From NCBI GenBank assembly GCA_025454955.1, contig JALONL010000012.1, forward strand, positions 1 through 64,000: a stretch of DNA of 64,000 nucleotides, read 5' to 3'. Position 1 is the first letter of the stretch; every line of letters starts with the position of its first letter. This stretch comes from Bacteroidia bacterium (GTDB taxonomy: Bacteria > Bacteroidota > Bacteroidia > Palsa-965). This document shows, in pieces, positions 17,387-27,529 of this stretch. Under the pieces are notes generated by a model, which saw only the letters and a program-made list of their open reading frames with translations, was not told the origin of the DNA and searched no databases. Both the position numbers and the translations under genes were made by a program.

Positions 17387-19816
17387 TTATTTCTTTTTAG
17401 CTGCTTTTTTTGCCGGAGATTTCTTAGCCGCAGGGGCCTTCTTGGCGGCCGGGGCTTTTTTGGCCGACTTTTTAGGAGCCACTTTTTCGGCCGAGGCTTT
17501 TTTGGCGGCGGCTTTACGCTGGGCGGGCGAGGGATTTTTGTCCTGCTCTTCGGCCAGCGCCAGGCATTCGGCCAGGCTGAGTATTTTAGGATCGGTGTTC
17601 TTGGGCAGTTTGTAGTTGCTCTTCCCGATGGCCAGATACGGGCCCCAGCGTCCGTTGAGCAGGCGCACATCTTCGCGGCCTTCTTCGCGGAACACTTTTA
17701 TTTCCTTCTCGGCATCGGCCTTGCGTTTGGCCTCTATCAGTTCAATGGCCCGCTCTTCTGTAATCGACATCGGATCGTCGGTTTTCGGGATCGATACAAA
17801 GGCGCTGTTATGCACAATGTACGGCCCGAAACGGCCAATGTTTGCTTTCATTTCCTTGCCTTCAAACATGCCCACCACGCGGGGCAGTTTAAACAGGTCG
17901 AGTGCTTCTTCCACGGTAATGGTTTCGAGGCGCTGGTCTTTGCGCAGGCTGGCGAATTTCTTTTCCGGATCGTCGCTCTCGCCTATCTGCACCAGTGCGC
18001 CGTAGCGTCCTACGCGGGCATACATGTTTTTGCCGCTCACCGGATCGGTGCCCAGCAAACGCTCGCCGCTGGCACGTTCTGAAGTTTCGGCGGTTTCCTC
18101 CACGTCTTTGTGAAACGGGCGGTAAAAACCGTCGAGCATTTTGCGCCAGTCCATTTTCCCTTCGGCAATTTCATCAAACTCCTCTTCCACCATGGCGGTG
18201 AAATTGTAGTCCATGATTTTGGGAAAATACTGTTGCAAAAAGTCGGTTACCACAGTGCCAATGTCGGTGGGAAAGAGTTTGGCTTTTTCGGCACCGGTGG
18301 TTTCGGTTTTGGTTTCGGCGTTTATCTGCGCGTGTTCGAGCGTAAACACCTGGTAGCGGCGTTCGCGGCCTTCGCGGTCTTCCTTTACCACATATTCCCT
18401 GTCCTGCACGGTAGAAATTGTGGGGGCGTAGGTGGAAGGACGGCCGATGCCAAGTTCTTCGAGCTTTTTCACCAGGCTGGCTTCGGTGTAGCGCGCCGGC
18501 GGATGGGTGAAACGCTGTGTGGCGGCAATGTTTTTTGCGCGGAGCAAATCGCCCTCACGCAGTGCGGGCAACATGCCTTCCTGCTTTTCTTCACCTTCTT
18601 CGTCGGTGCTTTCCATATACACTTTCAGGAAGCCGTCGAATTTGAGCACTTCGCCTTGTGCGGTGAAGGTTTCGGTGGTGGTGGAAATGCTTATTACGGC
18701 GGTTGTTTTCTCCAGTTCGGCATCGGCCATTTGCGAGGCCACGGTGCGTTTCCAGATCAGGTCGTAGAGGCGTTGCTCGTCACGTTCGCCGTCAATGCTG
18801 CTGTTTTCGAGGTAGGTGGGGCGAATGGCTTCGTGAGCTTCCTGTGCGCCTTTGCTTTTGTTTTTGTAGCGGCGCGGGTTGGAGTAGCGTTCGCCGTAGT
18901 TGCTGCCGATCATGTTTGCCGCTGCGCCCATAGCCAGGTCGGAGAGGTTTACCGAGTCGGTACGCATGTAGGTAATTTTACCGCTTTCGTACAGGCGCTG
19001 GGCCACGGTCATGGTGCGTTTTACCGAGAAACCAAGTTTGCGGCTGGCTTCCTGCTGCAGGGTGGAAGTGGTAAACGGCGCAGCGGGCGAACGGCGGGCG
19101 GGTTTGGTTTCGAGGCTGCTTACGGTGAACTGCGCATGGCGGCATTTTTCGAGAAAAGCCTGCGCGGCTTCGGCCGTGGCGAAACGGGTGCCCAGTTCGG
19201 CTTTCATGCTTTGCCCGTTTACATCAAAAAGCGCAGTTACACGAAATGCCGATGTGCTTTCAAACCCGATGATTTCGCGCTCACGCTCCACAATGAGGCG
19301 CACGGCCACACTTTGCACACGACCGGCCGAGAGCGACGGTTTTACTTTCTTCCACAAAATGGGCGAAAGCTCGAAACCCACCAAACGGTCGAGCACACGG
19401 CGCGCCTGCTGTGCATCTACCAGATGCAGGTCGATGGTGCGGGGCTGCTCAATGGCCTTGAGAATGGCCGGCTTGGTGATTTCGTGAAATACTATGCGGC
19501 GGGTATTGTCCTGCCTCAGTTTCAGCGTTTCAAACAGGTGCCACGAAATGGCTTCTCCCTCGCGGTCTTCGTCGGTTGCAAGCCATACAATCTCTGCATC
19601 CTTGGCCAGTTTTTTAAGTTCCGAAACTACTTTTTCCTTATCGGGCGAAACCTCGTAGTGAGGCGTAAATCCTTTTTCGGTGTCAACGGCCAAACCCTTT
19701 TTCACCAGGTCACGCACGTGACCAAAACTCGACTTCACCAGAAAATCCTTACCCAGAAAGCCTTCTATGGTTTTGGCTTTCGCAGGCGACTCCACAATTA
19801 CAAGATTCTTTGCCAT
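17387..19816 (-). CDS. topA: DNA topoisomerase I
   Basis: An 809-residue type IA topoisomerase that relaxes negative supercoils. The TOPRIM domain is at the N-terminus (NLVIVESPAKAKTIEGFLG, and ATDEDREGEAISWHL with the acidic metal residues). The catalytic Tyr lies in GKITYMRTDSVNLS. Several Topo_C_Rpt modules follow (VGRYGALVQIGE, IGRFGPYIVHN, NGRWGPYLAIGK) in place of zinc fingers. The last ~40 residues are a Lys/Ala/Pro-rich basic tail likely to bind DNA non-specifically, a common addition in this phylum. No Shine-Dalgarno precedes the ATG. Long open frames on the opposite strand are codon-bias shadows. Confidence 0.97.
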   Translation of the reverse strand: MAKNLVIVESPAKAKTIEGFLGKDFLVKSSFGHVRDLVKKGLAVDTEKGFTPHYEVSPDKEKVVSELKKLAKDAEIVWLATDEDREGEAISWHLFETLKLRQDNTRRIVFHEITKPAILKAIEQPRTIDLHLVDAQQARRVLDRLVGFELSPILWKKVKPSLSAGRVQSVAVRLIVEREREIIGFESTSAFRVTALFDVNGQSMKAELGTRFATAEAAQAFLEKCRHAQFTVSSLETKPARRSPAAPFTTSTLQQEASRKLGFSVKRTMTVAQRLYESGKITYMRTDSVNLSDLAMGAAANMIGSNYGERYSNPRRYKNKSKGAQEAHEAIRPTYLENSSIDGERDEQRLYDLIWKRTVASQMADAELEKTTAVISISTTTETFTAQGEVLKFDGFLKVYMESTDEEGEEKQEGMLPALREGDLLRAKNIAATQRFTHPPARYTEASLVKKLEELGIGRPSTYAPTISTVQDREYVVKEDREGRERRYQVFTLEHAQINAETKTETTGAEKAKLFPTDIGTVVTDFLQQYFPKIMDYNFTAMVEEEFDEIAEGKMDWRKMLDGFYRPFHKDVEETAETSERASGERLLGTDPVSGKNMYARVGRYGALVQIGESDDPEKKFASLRKDQRLETITVEEALDLFKLPRVVGMFEGKEMKANIGRFGPYIVHNSAFVSIPKTDDPMSITEERAIELIEAKRKADAEKEIKVFREEGREDVRLLNGRWGPYLAIGKSNYKLPKNTDPKILSLAECLALAEEQDKNPSPAQRKAAAKKASAEKVAPKKSAKKAPAAKKAPAAKKSPAKKAAKKK

Positions 19817-19993
19817 TTCAAATCACGTTACTTTTAACATTCAATAATTCTCCCCAAAAAAAGATCCGGGGGGTGCAAAGAAAAACAAAGCAAAACCAAA
19901 ATTGCAAATCTCTCTTCCCTCTTTCCACCCATTTTCATCCCCCTTTACTACGTAAAGACCGGAGAATAATTTTTTTTGCACCTCGACTGACAT

Positions 19994-20025
19994 TTTGACA
20001 GATTGGGTAATTTTCCCTAATTTTG
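19994..20025 (+). promoter_or_regulatory. Promoter of miaB
   Basis: TTTG at 19994-19997, a 20-base spacer, then TAATTTTG at 20018-20025: an exact match to the Bacteroidota consensus TTTG-N(19-21)-TAnnTTTG. It overlaps an in-frame TTG at 20023 and so argues for the ATG at 20068 as the miaB start. Confidence 0.8.
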
Positions 20026-20067
20026 CCCCCCGCTGCTCCGAAAAAAACGGAAAAGGCGGAAACCGAC

Positions 20068-21504
20068 ATGAACGAAGTAGAAAAAGTGATTGACGAAACC
20101 CGTCAGGGTGAAGCACTGATGCTTGATGTGCAGGCTACGCCCGGCACACGCAAACTGTTTCTGGAGAGCTACGGCTGCCAGATGAATTTTTCCGACAGCG
20201 AAATTGTGGCCTCCATCCTGAAAGATCAGGGCTACACCACCACAAAAGATTATACCGAGGCCGATGTAATTTTTGTAAACACCTGCGCCATCCGCGAAAA
20301 CGCCGAACAGCGTGTACGCAACCGTTTGAGCGAATTTAAAGCCGCCAAGCGCAACAAGCCCGATATGGTGGTGGGCGTACTGGGCTGCATGGCCGAACGC
20401 CTCAAGCATAAATTCCTGGACGAAGAAAAAATCGTGGACATTGTGGTAGGCCCCGATGCTTACCGCGACCTGCCCAACCTGATAAGCAAAGTAGAAGGCG
20501 GCCACAAGGCGGTAAATGTGATTCTTTCGAAAGAAGAAACCTATGCCGACATTACGCCTGTTCGTTTGGACAGCAACGGCGTTTCGGCATTCATCAGCAT
20601 TATGCGCGGGTGCGATAACATGTGCTCGTTTTGCGTGGTGCCCTTTACCCGCGGCCGCGAACGGTCGCGCGATCCTGAAAGCATTGTGGCCGAAGCCCGC
20701 GACCTGTTTGAAAAAGGCTATCGCGAAGTAACCCTGCTTGGCCAGAATGTGGACTCGTACCTCTGGGCCGGTGGCGGTTTGAAAAAAGAAATTCTTACCG
20801 ACGAACAGCGGGCCAATGCCATAAACTTTGCCCGCCTGCTCGAAATGGTGGCGCTCGTGCATCCCGACCTGCGCATCCGTTTCAGCACCTCGCACCCCAA
20901 AGACATGACCGACGAGGTGCTGCACACCATGGCGAAGTACGAAAACATCTGCAAGTACATTCACCTGCCCGTGCAAAGCGGCAACAGCGATGTGCTCGAA
21001 CGTATGAACCGCGGCTACTCGCGCGAGTGGTATCTCAGCCGCATCGACTCCATACGCCGCATCATGCCCGACTGCGCCATAAGCACCGATGTAATTACCG
21101 GCTTCTGCGGCGAAACCGAAGAGCAGCACCGCGAAACAGTGTCGCTCATGGAATTGGTGAAATACGATTTCGCTTACATGTTTGCGTATTCGGAACGGCC
21201 AAAAACCATGGCCGAGCGCCAGTTTGAAGACGATGTGCCTGAGGAGGTAAAGAAACGCCGCCTCACCGAGATCATCGACAGGCAGCAAATTCACTCCGAA
21301 ATACGCACCAAAGCACAGGTGGGCAAAGTACACCGCGTGCTCATTGAGCATACTTCAAAACGCGATGAGGATAAGTGGATGGGACGTAATACACAGAATA
21401 CCGTGGTGGTGTTTCCGAAAGGAAATTATAAGCCCGGTGAGTATGTGAATGTGCTGGTGGATCGTTGTACGAAGACGACGCTGATTGGGACGGTGGTAGA
21501 GTAG
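20068..21504 (+). CDS. miaB: tRNA 2-methylthio-N6-isopentenyladenosine-37 synthase MiaB
   Basis: A 478-residue radical-SAM methylthiotransferase that adds a methylthio group to i6A37 of tRNAs reading U-starting codons. The N-terminal domain has the three Cys of the auxiliary cluster ([26 protein letters not shown]). The radical-SAM motif CDNMCSFC follows in [23 protein letters not shown], and a C-terminal TRAM domain binds tRNA. ATG 20068 is chosen because the promoter lies at 19994-20025. In related genomes miaB usually leads straight into the sigma-54 regulator; here two extra genes intervene. Confidence 0.96.
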   Translation: MNEVEKVIDETRQGEALMLDVQATPGTRKLFLESYGCQMNFSDSEIVASILKDQGYTTTKDYTEADVIFVNTCAIRENAEQRVRNRLSEFKAAKRNKPDMVVGVLGCMAERLKHKFLDEEKIVDIVVGPDAYRDLPNLISKVEGGHKAVNVILSKEETYADITPVRLDSNGVSAFISIMRGCDNMCSFCVVPFTRGRERSRDPESIVAEARDLFEKGYREVTLLGQNVDSYLWAGGGLKKEILTDEQRANAINFARLLEMVALVHPDLRIRFSTSHPKDMTDEVLHTMAKYENICKYIHLPVQSGNSDVLERMNRGYSREWYLSRIDSIRRIMPDCAISTDVITGFCGETEEQHRETVSLMELVKYDFAYMFAYSERPKTMAERQFEDDVPEEVKKRRLTEIIDRQQIHSEIRTKAQVGKVHRVLIEHTSKRDEDKWMGRNTQNTVVVFPKGNYKPGEYVNVLVDRCTKTTLIGTVVE

Positions 21505-21592
21505 CTGTTTGTTAGAAAAAGTTAATTGCTGCGGCTTTTCCGTGTCAATCAAAATAATTCTGCGCTAATTAGCGACTTAGAATACAAAGGCC

Positions 21593-22813
21593 ATGATAAA
21601 GTCAATTCGTTTGCAGAACTTTTTCAGTTTCAGGGATGAAACGATTGAATTTAATCCGGGCATTAATGTGCTGATCGGAATTAACGGATCTGGCAAATCG
21701 AATATTTTCAAGGCGATTGAATTATTACAACATGCTATTGCCGGTAATGATCTGAAACCCTTGATTATTGATAATTGGGGAGGAGTTAATGCAATTATCA
21801 ATGCAGGTTCCCCGATAAATACACCAGTAACGCTCTGCTATACACTTGACGATCCGTCACCGTTACTGCGTGAAGGGCGCAATCAGAAAGAATTACAGTA
21901 CACCCTTGTAATTGAACGTCAGGAAAGCAATGGGCTTTTTATTATTTCCGAAAAGATTATTTTAAATCAGCCTGGGCAAGGCTTTGCAGTACATCTTACT
22001 ACAGATCGGGGGAAGTTAATTAATGTAAGTGCAGTAGTGGATGAAAAATGGGAAGACATCAAACCATTTTTTCATGAAGATGAAGAGTACAGTTCTGTTT
22101 TCAAAAAAATTACAAGTTGGAGTGATACCAAAAAAAATCACTCCGGTGCTATGCTGATTCAGCTTATTCAGCGTTTGAAAGATACCGTACAGGTCTATGA
22201 CTCATTCCCTACACATCGCAATTCTGCATTACGTGAACCTATCTATGCTACTGCTGAAAAGCGTCTTGCCAAAGGTGGAGAGAACTTGGCACAAGTGCTC
22301 AACTACCTGAAGGATGAAGAACAGGAACATTACCTTGAAATAGAAAAATCGCTGGAAAGAATAAATGCACATTTTACCGGACTTGATTTTTCGGCTTTTA
22401 TGGGTAAAATGGAACTGAAGTTGCGTGAAAAAGGATTAAAACGTTCAATTCCTTTGGCTCATATTTCCGATGGCACTTTGAGGTACTTATGCCTGATGGC
22501 AATAATTCATAACCCAAAACGCGGAAATTTAATTTGCATCGATGAGCCTGAACTCGGACTTCATCCGGATATGATAAGAGGTTTAGCGGAAGGTATTGAG
22601 ATTGCCAGCGAGGAATCGCAATTTATTTTGAGTACTCATCTCGAAAATCTTCTCAATCAATTTTACATCGAACAAATTATTTCTGTTGAAAAAACTGATG
22701 AAAACAGTTCAGCAGTTAGCCGGTATAATCGGGAGGACTTTGGTAAAATAGCTGAAACCCATCTCCCCGGCAGCCTTTGGGATCATGGTCATTTAGGAGC
22801 ACGTAGATGGTAA
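21593..22813 (+). CDS. AAA/ABC-type ATPase (RecF/OLD-like), first gene of an inserted cassette
   Basis: A 406-residue ATPase with SMC/RecF/OLD-type architecture. The N-terminal strand (MIKSIRLQNFFSFRDETIEF) leads to a Walker A at GINGSGKS (29-36). A central, partly helical insertion follows. Then come a signature-like SDGTLR (292-297), Walker B LICIDEPELGLHP with Glu318, and the switch His349 in LSTHLENLL. It overlaps the next gene by seven bases and forms a two-gene unit with it. Such ATPases paired with TOPRIM-like partners are typical of anti-phage systems, but no specific known system is identified. Base composition is much lower in G+C than the neighbours (23 of 60 at 21601-21660 against 38 of 60 at 23401-23460), suggesting transfer. 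Confidence 0.85.
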   Translation: MIKSIRLQNFFSFRDETIEFNPGINVLIGINGSGKSNIFKAIELLQHAIAGNDLKPLIIDNWGGVNAIINAGSPINTPVTLCYTLDDPSPLLREGRNQKELQYTLVIERQESNGLFIISEKIILNQPGQGFAVHLTTDRGKLINVSAVVDEKWEDIKPFFHEDEEYSSVFKKITSWSDTKKNHSGAMLIQLIQRLKDTVQVYDSFPTHRNSALREPIYATAEKRLAKGGENLAQVLNYLKDEEQEHYLEIEKSLERINAHFTGLDFSAFMGKMELKLREKGLKRSIPLAHISDGTLRYLCLMAIIHNPKRGNLICIDEPELGLHPDMIRGLAEGIEIASEESQFILSTHLENLLNQFYIEQIISVEKTDENSSAVSRYNREDFGKIAETHLPGSLWDHGHLGARRW

Positions 22814-23379
22814 AAGCAAATCCAACAATTTATCTGTTGATTGAGGGAGAATCGGCCAAGTTTGCGGCTTCTCTGAAAGAGGCTTTTACTCTTTTACTCA
22901 AACAGGTATGCGATGGAAAGAATCCGCGAATAGTAATGGGCGATGGTAAAGTCACTTGTATTGATCTGTTTCTTAATACAAAGCAATATAACTCCCCTAA
23001 TTCACAACTTCTGGTGGATTTGGATACAACTTCTGAGTACAGAGATAATGATCTTGCTAAAAATGGACTTACCAGCAGGAGAGAAAGAGTACACTACATG
23101 ATTCAGGAAATGGAATCGTGGTTTTTGTCGCAACCTGAAATAATTAATGAGTATTACAAAACCACCAAAGCGGATGAGTTTAAGAATAAAAATATCGAAT
23201 CTATTTCAGAACCAGACAAAGTAATTCACAACATTGCCCAAAAGTCCAATCATAAAACCCGCGTCGGATATCATAAAGTAAGAGACGCTGCTGCATTACT
23301 CTTGAAGCTTGATGCCCAAAAACTAATGCACTCCTTCCCCGATTTCAAAAATCTGGTCAATAACATTAACAACGCATGA
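22807..23379 (+). CDS. TOPRIM-like DUF4276-family protein, second gene of the cassette
   Basis: A 190-residue protein resembling the DUF4276 family, predicted to have a TOPRIM-type nuclease fold. The acidic Glu13 lies in LLIEGESAKF, followed by a DxD pair (Asp71, Asp73 in LLVDLDTT) and the family signature HYMIQEMESWFLSQPE (about 96-110). It probably works with the ATPase it overlaps, cutting or modifying nucleic acid when triggered. Its stop overlaps the start of the sigma-54 regulator (ATGA at 23376-23379), so the cassette is translationally joined to the housekeeping run. AT-rich codon use differs from both flanks. The assignment rests on motif order only. Confidence 0.75.
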   Translation: MVKANPTIYLLIEGESAKFAASLKEAFTLLLKQVCDGKNPRIVMGDGKVTCIDLFLNTKQYNSPNSQLLVDLDTTSEYRDNDLAKNGLTSRRERVHYMIQEMESWFLSQPEIINEYYKTTKADEFKNKNIESISEPDKVIHNIAQKSNHKTRVGYHKVRDAAALLLKLDAQKLMHSFPDFKNLVNNINNA

Positions 23380-24626
23380 CCACACTGGAAATAAAACAAC
23401 GTTTCGGCATCATCGGCAGTTCGCCCCTGCTCGACCGGGCCATTGACATAGCCACGCAGGTGGCACCTACCGATTTGAGTGTGCTCATTGTGGGCGAAAG
23501 CGGAACGGGTAAGGAATCATTCCCGAAAATCATTCACCAGCTCAGCAGCCGCAAGCATGGGCAGTACATTGCCGTAAACTGCGGTGCCATTCCCGAAGGC
23601 ACCATCGACTCTGAGCTTTTCGGGCACGAAAAAGGTTCGTTTACCGGGGCCACCGAAGCGCGCAAAGGTTATTTTGAAGTGGCCGACGGCGGTACGATTT
23701 TTCTTGATGAGGTAGCCGAAATGCCTTTGGCCACACAGGCGCGTTTGCTGCGTGTGCTCGAAAGCGGCGAGTTTATTCGCGTGGGCTCATCGAAAGTGCA
23801 GAAAACCAATGTGCGTGTGGTGGCGGCTACCAACGTGAACATGATGGAAGCCATTGGCCGAAACAAGTTTCGCGAAGATCTTTACTACCGTTTGAGCACG
23901 GTGCCCATTTCGCTGCCTGCCCTGCGCGAGCGGCGCGGCGATATTCATTTGCTTTTCCGCAAGTTTGCCAGCGACTTTGCCACCAAGTACCGCATGCCGG
24001 TAATTAAACTGATGCCCGATGCCGAACAGGCGCTGAGCAGCTACTACTGGCACGGCAATATCCGCCAACTGAAAAATGTAACCGAGCAGCTTTCCATCAT
24101 CGAAAAAAACCGCGAGATTGATGTAGAAACGCTGAAGAAATACCTGCCCGATTACAAAACCTCGTCTTCGTCGCTGCCCGTACTTTCGCGCCCCGAAGCC
24201 GGCGACCCGGCCGAACGCGATTTCCTTTACTCGATGATTCAGCAACTGAGCAAGGAACTGAACGAACTCAAGGCCATTACCGCACAACTCATTCAGGGCG
24301 GACGAATAAGCAGCGACCTCATTGCACAAACGCCCGGTGTACAGAAATACGTGGCAGAGCTTCCGGCTCCTGCGCACACAGCAGCCGCATTGAACGACAA
24401 TCCGGTAGTAATACAGCACGCCAGCAACTGGACACCGGCCAACGAAGACATTTTGCTGCACGAGGACGTGACCGAAGATTCGTTATCCTTGCAGGACAAA
24501 GAAATTGAACTCATACGCCGCGCACTCGAAAAGCACAGGGGCAAACGCAAAAGCGCCGCCCGCGAACTGGGCATTTCGGAACGCACACTCTACCGCAAAA
24601 TAAACGAATACGATATCAAAGGCTGA
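23376..24626 (+). CDS. Sigma-54-dependent transcriptional activator without receiver domain
   Basis: A 416-residue bacterial enhancer-binding protein. The AAA+ domain begins near residue 10 and contains Walker A GESGTGKE, the sigma-54 contact loop GSFTGA, Walker B GGTIFLDEVAEMP and the arginine-finger region LREDLYYRLSTVPI-like. A linker of ~100 residues leads to a Fis-type helix-turn-helix at the C-terminus (KRKSAARELGISERTLYRKI). There is no response-regulator or ligand-binding N-terminal domain, so control must come from partners or expression level. It overlaps lptE by one base. Its targets are not evident. Confidence 0.92.
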   Translation: MTTLEIKQRFGIIGSSPLLDRAIDIATQVAPTDLSVLIVGESGTGKESFPKIIHQLSSRKHGQYIAVNCGAIPEGTIDSELFGHEKGSFTGATEARKGYFEVADGGTIFLDEVAEMPLATQARLLRVLESGEFIRVGSSKVQKTNVRVVAATNVNMMEAIGRNKFREDLYYRLSTVPISLPALRERRGDIHLLFRKFASDFATKYRMPVIKLMPDAEQALSSYYWHGNIRQLKNVTEQLSIIEKNREIDVETLKKYLPDYKTSSSSLPVLSRPEAGDPAERDFLYSMIQQLSKELNELKAITAQLIQGGRISSDLIAQTPGVQKYVAELPAPAHTAAALNDNPVVIQHASNWTPANEDILLHEDVTEDSLSLQDKEIELIRRALEKHRGKRKSAARELGISERTLYRKINEYDIKG

Positions 24627-25147
24627 TGCGTAAACTCGGACTTCTTGCCGTTTTGCTGCTGGCCCTGCTCTCGTTTCAGGAGCAGGGTTGCGGTATTTAC
24701 AGTTTTACCGGCGGACGCAAATTCGACGACTCGGTAACGGTTTCGGTGGCCACGTTTACCAACTCGGCTGCGCTGGCCAAAGCCACGGTGCCGCAAACCG
24801 TGTCGGAAGCCCTGCGCGATGCCATACAGCGCCAGACCCGCCTCACATTTGTGCCCTCCAATGCCGATCTGGAATTTTCGGGAGCAATTACCGGCTACTC
24901 GGTGGCTCCAGTGGCCCTGCAGGGCGGCGGCCCTACCGACCAGGCCCAGCTGAACCGGCTTACCATTACCGTAAGCGTGAATTACGTGGACAAAATTGAG
25001 GAGCAATACAGCTTTGAAACTAATTTCAGCCGCTTTGCCGATTTCCCTGCCACCTCGGCGCTCAATGCGGTGGAAGATCAACTGATTAAAGAAATTACCG
25101 ACCAGCTTATTCAGGACATCATGAACCGGTCTATAAACGCCTGGTAA
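24626..25147 (+). CDS. lptE: LPS assembly lipoprotein LptE
   Basis: A 173-residue lipoprotein whose signal peptide ends in [14 protein letters not shown], the form typical of Bacteroidota LptE. The mature part follows the family pattern ([57 protein letters not shown]). LptE plugs the LptD barrel that delivers lipopolysaccharide to the outer leaflet. The ATG shares a base with the upstream stop codon, so it is translationally coupled to the regulator. Confidence 0.88.
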   Translation: MRKLGLLAVLLLALLSFQEQGCGIYSFTGGRKFDDSVTVSVATFTNSAALAKATVPQTVSEALRDAIQRQTRLTFVPSNADLEFSGAITGYSVAPVALQGGGPTDQAQLNRLTITVSVNYVDKIEEQYSFETNFSRFADFPATSALNAVEDQLIKEITDQLIQDIMNRSINAW

Positions 25148-25163
25148 ACGCACCCACGCACCC

Positions 25164-26909
25164 ATGAACGCCAAACTCCTCACCTCGTGGCTGGAAGCGC
25201 CCGAAACTCTGGGCCGCGAAGCGGGTGCGCAATTGGATGCACTTACCCGAACTTTCCCCTATTTCCAGACTGCGCAGTTGCTCTACATCAAAACACTGCA
25301 CAACGAAAACAGCTTCCTCTACAACAACCAGCTGAAAGCCGCCGCCGTGTACGCTTCCAACCGCCGGATGCTGTATGAACTCATTACCCGGAAAGCCACG
25401 CCCGCTGTTGCGGAAATTACCGCAACTGAAACAATGGTTCTGGAATCCGCAACTCCCGCTGCCGAAGAACAGAAAACTCCGCCGCAGGAAATTGCACCCG
25501 CCGAACCGGTAACACCACAAATTACCGAACTGCATACTCCCGCCACCGCACCCGCCCCGGAAAATACGCCGGAGGTGTTGGCCGAAGAAAACAACCCCAC
25601 ACCGGAAATCATTCAGCCCGCCTTCCCCAAAAAACAATTTGTGGGCAGCGACGAATGGGAAGCCGGCATGATGCGCCAGCTTCAACTCCTGCACCACTGG
25701 CGCAACCAGCCCGAAACCGTAAAACCGGTCCCGGTGGCAACACCCGAACCGGAAGCCAAAACCCAACCCGACACCGCAGAAGTTTCGCACACACCAATTA
25801 CGGCTCCCGCCGATGAAGCAACCGAAACACCTGCTGCAGAAACAACCCCGCCTGCTCCCGAAACGCCCACCGCCGCCGACGAAATAAACACCCTGCTCTA
25901 CGTGCTGGCCGAGCCCGGCGACTGGGACGACCTGCCCGAGCCGGAGCAAAACGACTTTGCCGAAGACCTGCAAAGCCAAACCAACGAGCCCGCCACCTGG
26001 GAAGTACAGCCCATCGACGAGGCCGACCTCAATTTAACACCCCAAACTCCGGCCCCGGCAGAAATTACCGCCGCCGGACCCGAAGAAATTCCCGCCATCA
26101 CCGCGCCCGACAGCCTCGAACTCCCCGCCACGCTGCCCGACGACCCCATAGAACAACTCATACTGGCCGGTGCCGTTAACGCCAGCATCACCCAGGAAGT
26201 GGACGACCACTGGCCTTCGCCCGAAGAACTGCAACCCCGCAAAACAGTTGAGCCGCCGGTAAGCACACAGCCCGAAACAGAAGCCAAAGCAGAGCCGGTA
26301 ACAGAACCTGCGCTGAAACCCGAAGCGGAGCCTGTACAGGAAATCCACACCGAAATCATTCCGACACAGGAAACACCCGCCACAGCACCTGAGCCGGAAA
26401 CCGAACTCAGCTTCAGCAACTGGCTCAAGAAAATAAGCAACCCCGTTCAGCCTGCCCAACCGGCTGCGTCTACCGAAACCACCGTAAATACGCCCGAAAA
26501 GACCGAAATTCCGGCCACGGCAACCATTTCCACTCAGGAAATTCAGGAAAAAACCAACGAAATCCTGCCCGAGCCTGAGACAAAATCTGAAACCGACCCG
26601 GAAATTGAAAATCTCCCTCCGGCCGAAGAAAAAATTCCGACCGAAAAACAGCAGATTCTCGACCGGTTTATCCGCGAGGAACCGCGCATTAAACCCAATA
26701 AAAATAAGTTCTACAACCCTGTAAACATGGCCAAACAGAGTGTACAGGAAAACGACGACTTTATCACCGAAACACTGGCCAGAATTTACGTCAAACAGGG
26801 CAATTTTTCGAAAGCAATACGGGCTTATCAAAAATTGAGTTTGAAGTTTCCGGAAAAAAGCAGTTACTTTGCAGCCCTTATTGAAGAACTGAAGCGTACA
26901 CCTAAATAA
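25164..26909 (+). CDS. TPR protein with a long Pro/Glu/Thr-rich linker
   Basis: A 581-residue protein. Residues 1-75 form a conserved helical head ([39 protein letters not shown]). A segment of about 430 residues, poor in hydrophobics and rich in Pro, Glu, Thr and Ala, then looks disordered. The end carries a short tetratricopeptide-like pair ([26 protein letters not shown]). The gene sits between lptE and secG, a position conserved in relatives, hinting at an envelope or secretion-linked scaffold role, but no function is known to me. Its Pro codons and composition make the complementary strand look open as well. Confidence 0.75.
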   Translation: MNAKLLTSWLEAPETLGREAGAQLDALTRTFPYFQTAQLLYIKTLHNENSFLYNNQLKAAAVYASNRRMLYELITRKATPAVAEITATETMVLESATPAAEEQKTPPQEIAPAEPVTPQITELHTPATAPAPENTPEVLAEENNPTPEIIQPAFPKKQFVGSDEWEAGMMRQLQLLHHWRNQPETVKPVPVATPEPEAKTQPDTAEVSHTPITAPADEATETPAAETTPPAPETPTAADEINTLLYVLAEPGDWDDLPEPEQNDFAEDLQSQTNEPATWEVQPIDEADLNLTPQTPAPAEITAAGPEEIPAITAPDSLELPATLPDDPIEQLILAGAVNASITQEVDDHWPSPEELQPRKTVEPPVSTQPETEAKAEPVTEPALKPEAEPVQEIHTEIIPTQETPATAPEPETELSFSNWLKKISNPVQPAQPAASTETTVNTPEKTEIPATATISTQEIQEKTNEILPEPETKSETDPEIENLPPAEEKIPTEKQQILDRFIREEPRIKPNKNKFYNPVNMAKQSVQENDDFITETLARIYVKQGNFSKAIRAYQKLSLKFPEKSSYFAALIEELKRTPK

Positions 26910-26924
26910 AATCAATTCACTGAA

Positions 26925-27326
26925 ATGACTACTGTCATCTCCATTCTTATTCTTCTGGTGAGCGTGCTGCTCATCCTCGTAGTGCTTGTGCAGAACCCCA
27001 AAGGCGGCGGACTTGCTACCGGTTTCAGCGGCGGTAATCAGGTAATGGGCGCGCGACGCACCACCGATTTTCTCGAAAAAGCCACCTGGGGCCTTGCCGG
27101 ATTGCTTATGCTCATGAGCATTGTATCTACAAGCCTTACCGTATCAAATTCTGATGCTCCTCAGGACGAGGAAGCCAACTCCAAAACCATCGACAAGGCT
27201 GGCGAACTGGATGCCAAATCAAAGCAGCCAGGCACCAAACCGGTAACACCGGCTCCCGCACCCGGCCAACAGCCCCCGGCACCCGGACAGCAGCCTCCCG
27301 CACCGGCTCCCGCCCCCGGCCAATAA
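26925..27326 (+). CDS. secG: Preprotein translocase subunit SecG
   Basis: A 133-residue membrane protein with two helices (about 4-24 and 50-72) around the conserved loop [34 protein letters not shown]. SecG stimulates SecYEG-mediated export. The C-terminal ~45 residues are a tail of Pro/Ala/Gln repeats ([15 protein letters not shown]), longer than in the basic family. It starts 15 bases after the TPR gene and is followed by a terminator. Confidence 0.94.
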   Translation: MTTVISILILLVSVLLILVVLVQNPKGGGLATGFSGGNQVMGARRTTDFLEKATWGLAGLLMLMSIVSTSLTVSNSDAPQDEEANSKTIDKAGELDAKSKQPGTKPVTPAPAPGQQPPAPGQQPPAPAPAPGQ

Positions 27327-27350
27327 GAATTACAGGAATTAACCTGTTAC

Positions 27351-27383
27351 AAAAAATGTCAGGATGTCAGCCTGACATTTTTT
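27351..27383 (+). terminator. Terminator after secG
   Basis: A 13-bp stem (AAAAAATGTCAGG with its complement) around a seven-base loop, ending in a run of six T residues. It closes the miaB-to-secG transcript before groES. Confidence 0.8.
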
Positions 27384-27529
27384 GTTTCCACCCAACTGCA
27401 AAAATGGCCGAAAAGCGCATTAACATTGCCTTTGGCACAAAATCTGACAGGAAGCGCACGAGCATAAACAGTGTATGCTGTGTATGCGAAAATCAATCAT
27501 AAAACCATCAACCATCAATATTTTACACA

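Noticed and set aside
18110-19837. 575-residue forward frame opposite topA
   Set aside because: Phe/Gly/His-rich composition with no domains, typical of the shadow of a GC-biased gene.
20017-21351. 444-residue minus-strand frame opposite miaB
   Set aside because: A shadow of miaB with no signature; the promoter and motifs support the plus strand.
25164-26909. Minus-strand Gly/Phe-rich frames opposite the TPR gene
   Set aside because: They arise from Pro/Glu/Thr codons of the real gene and have no start context.
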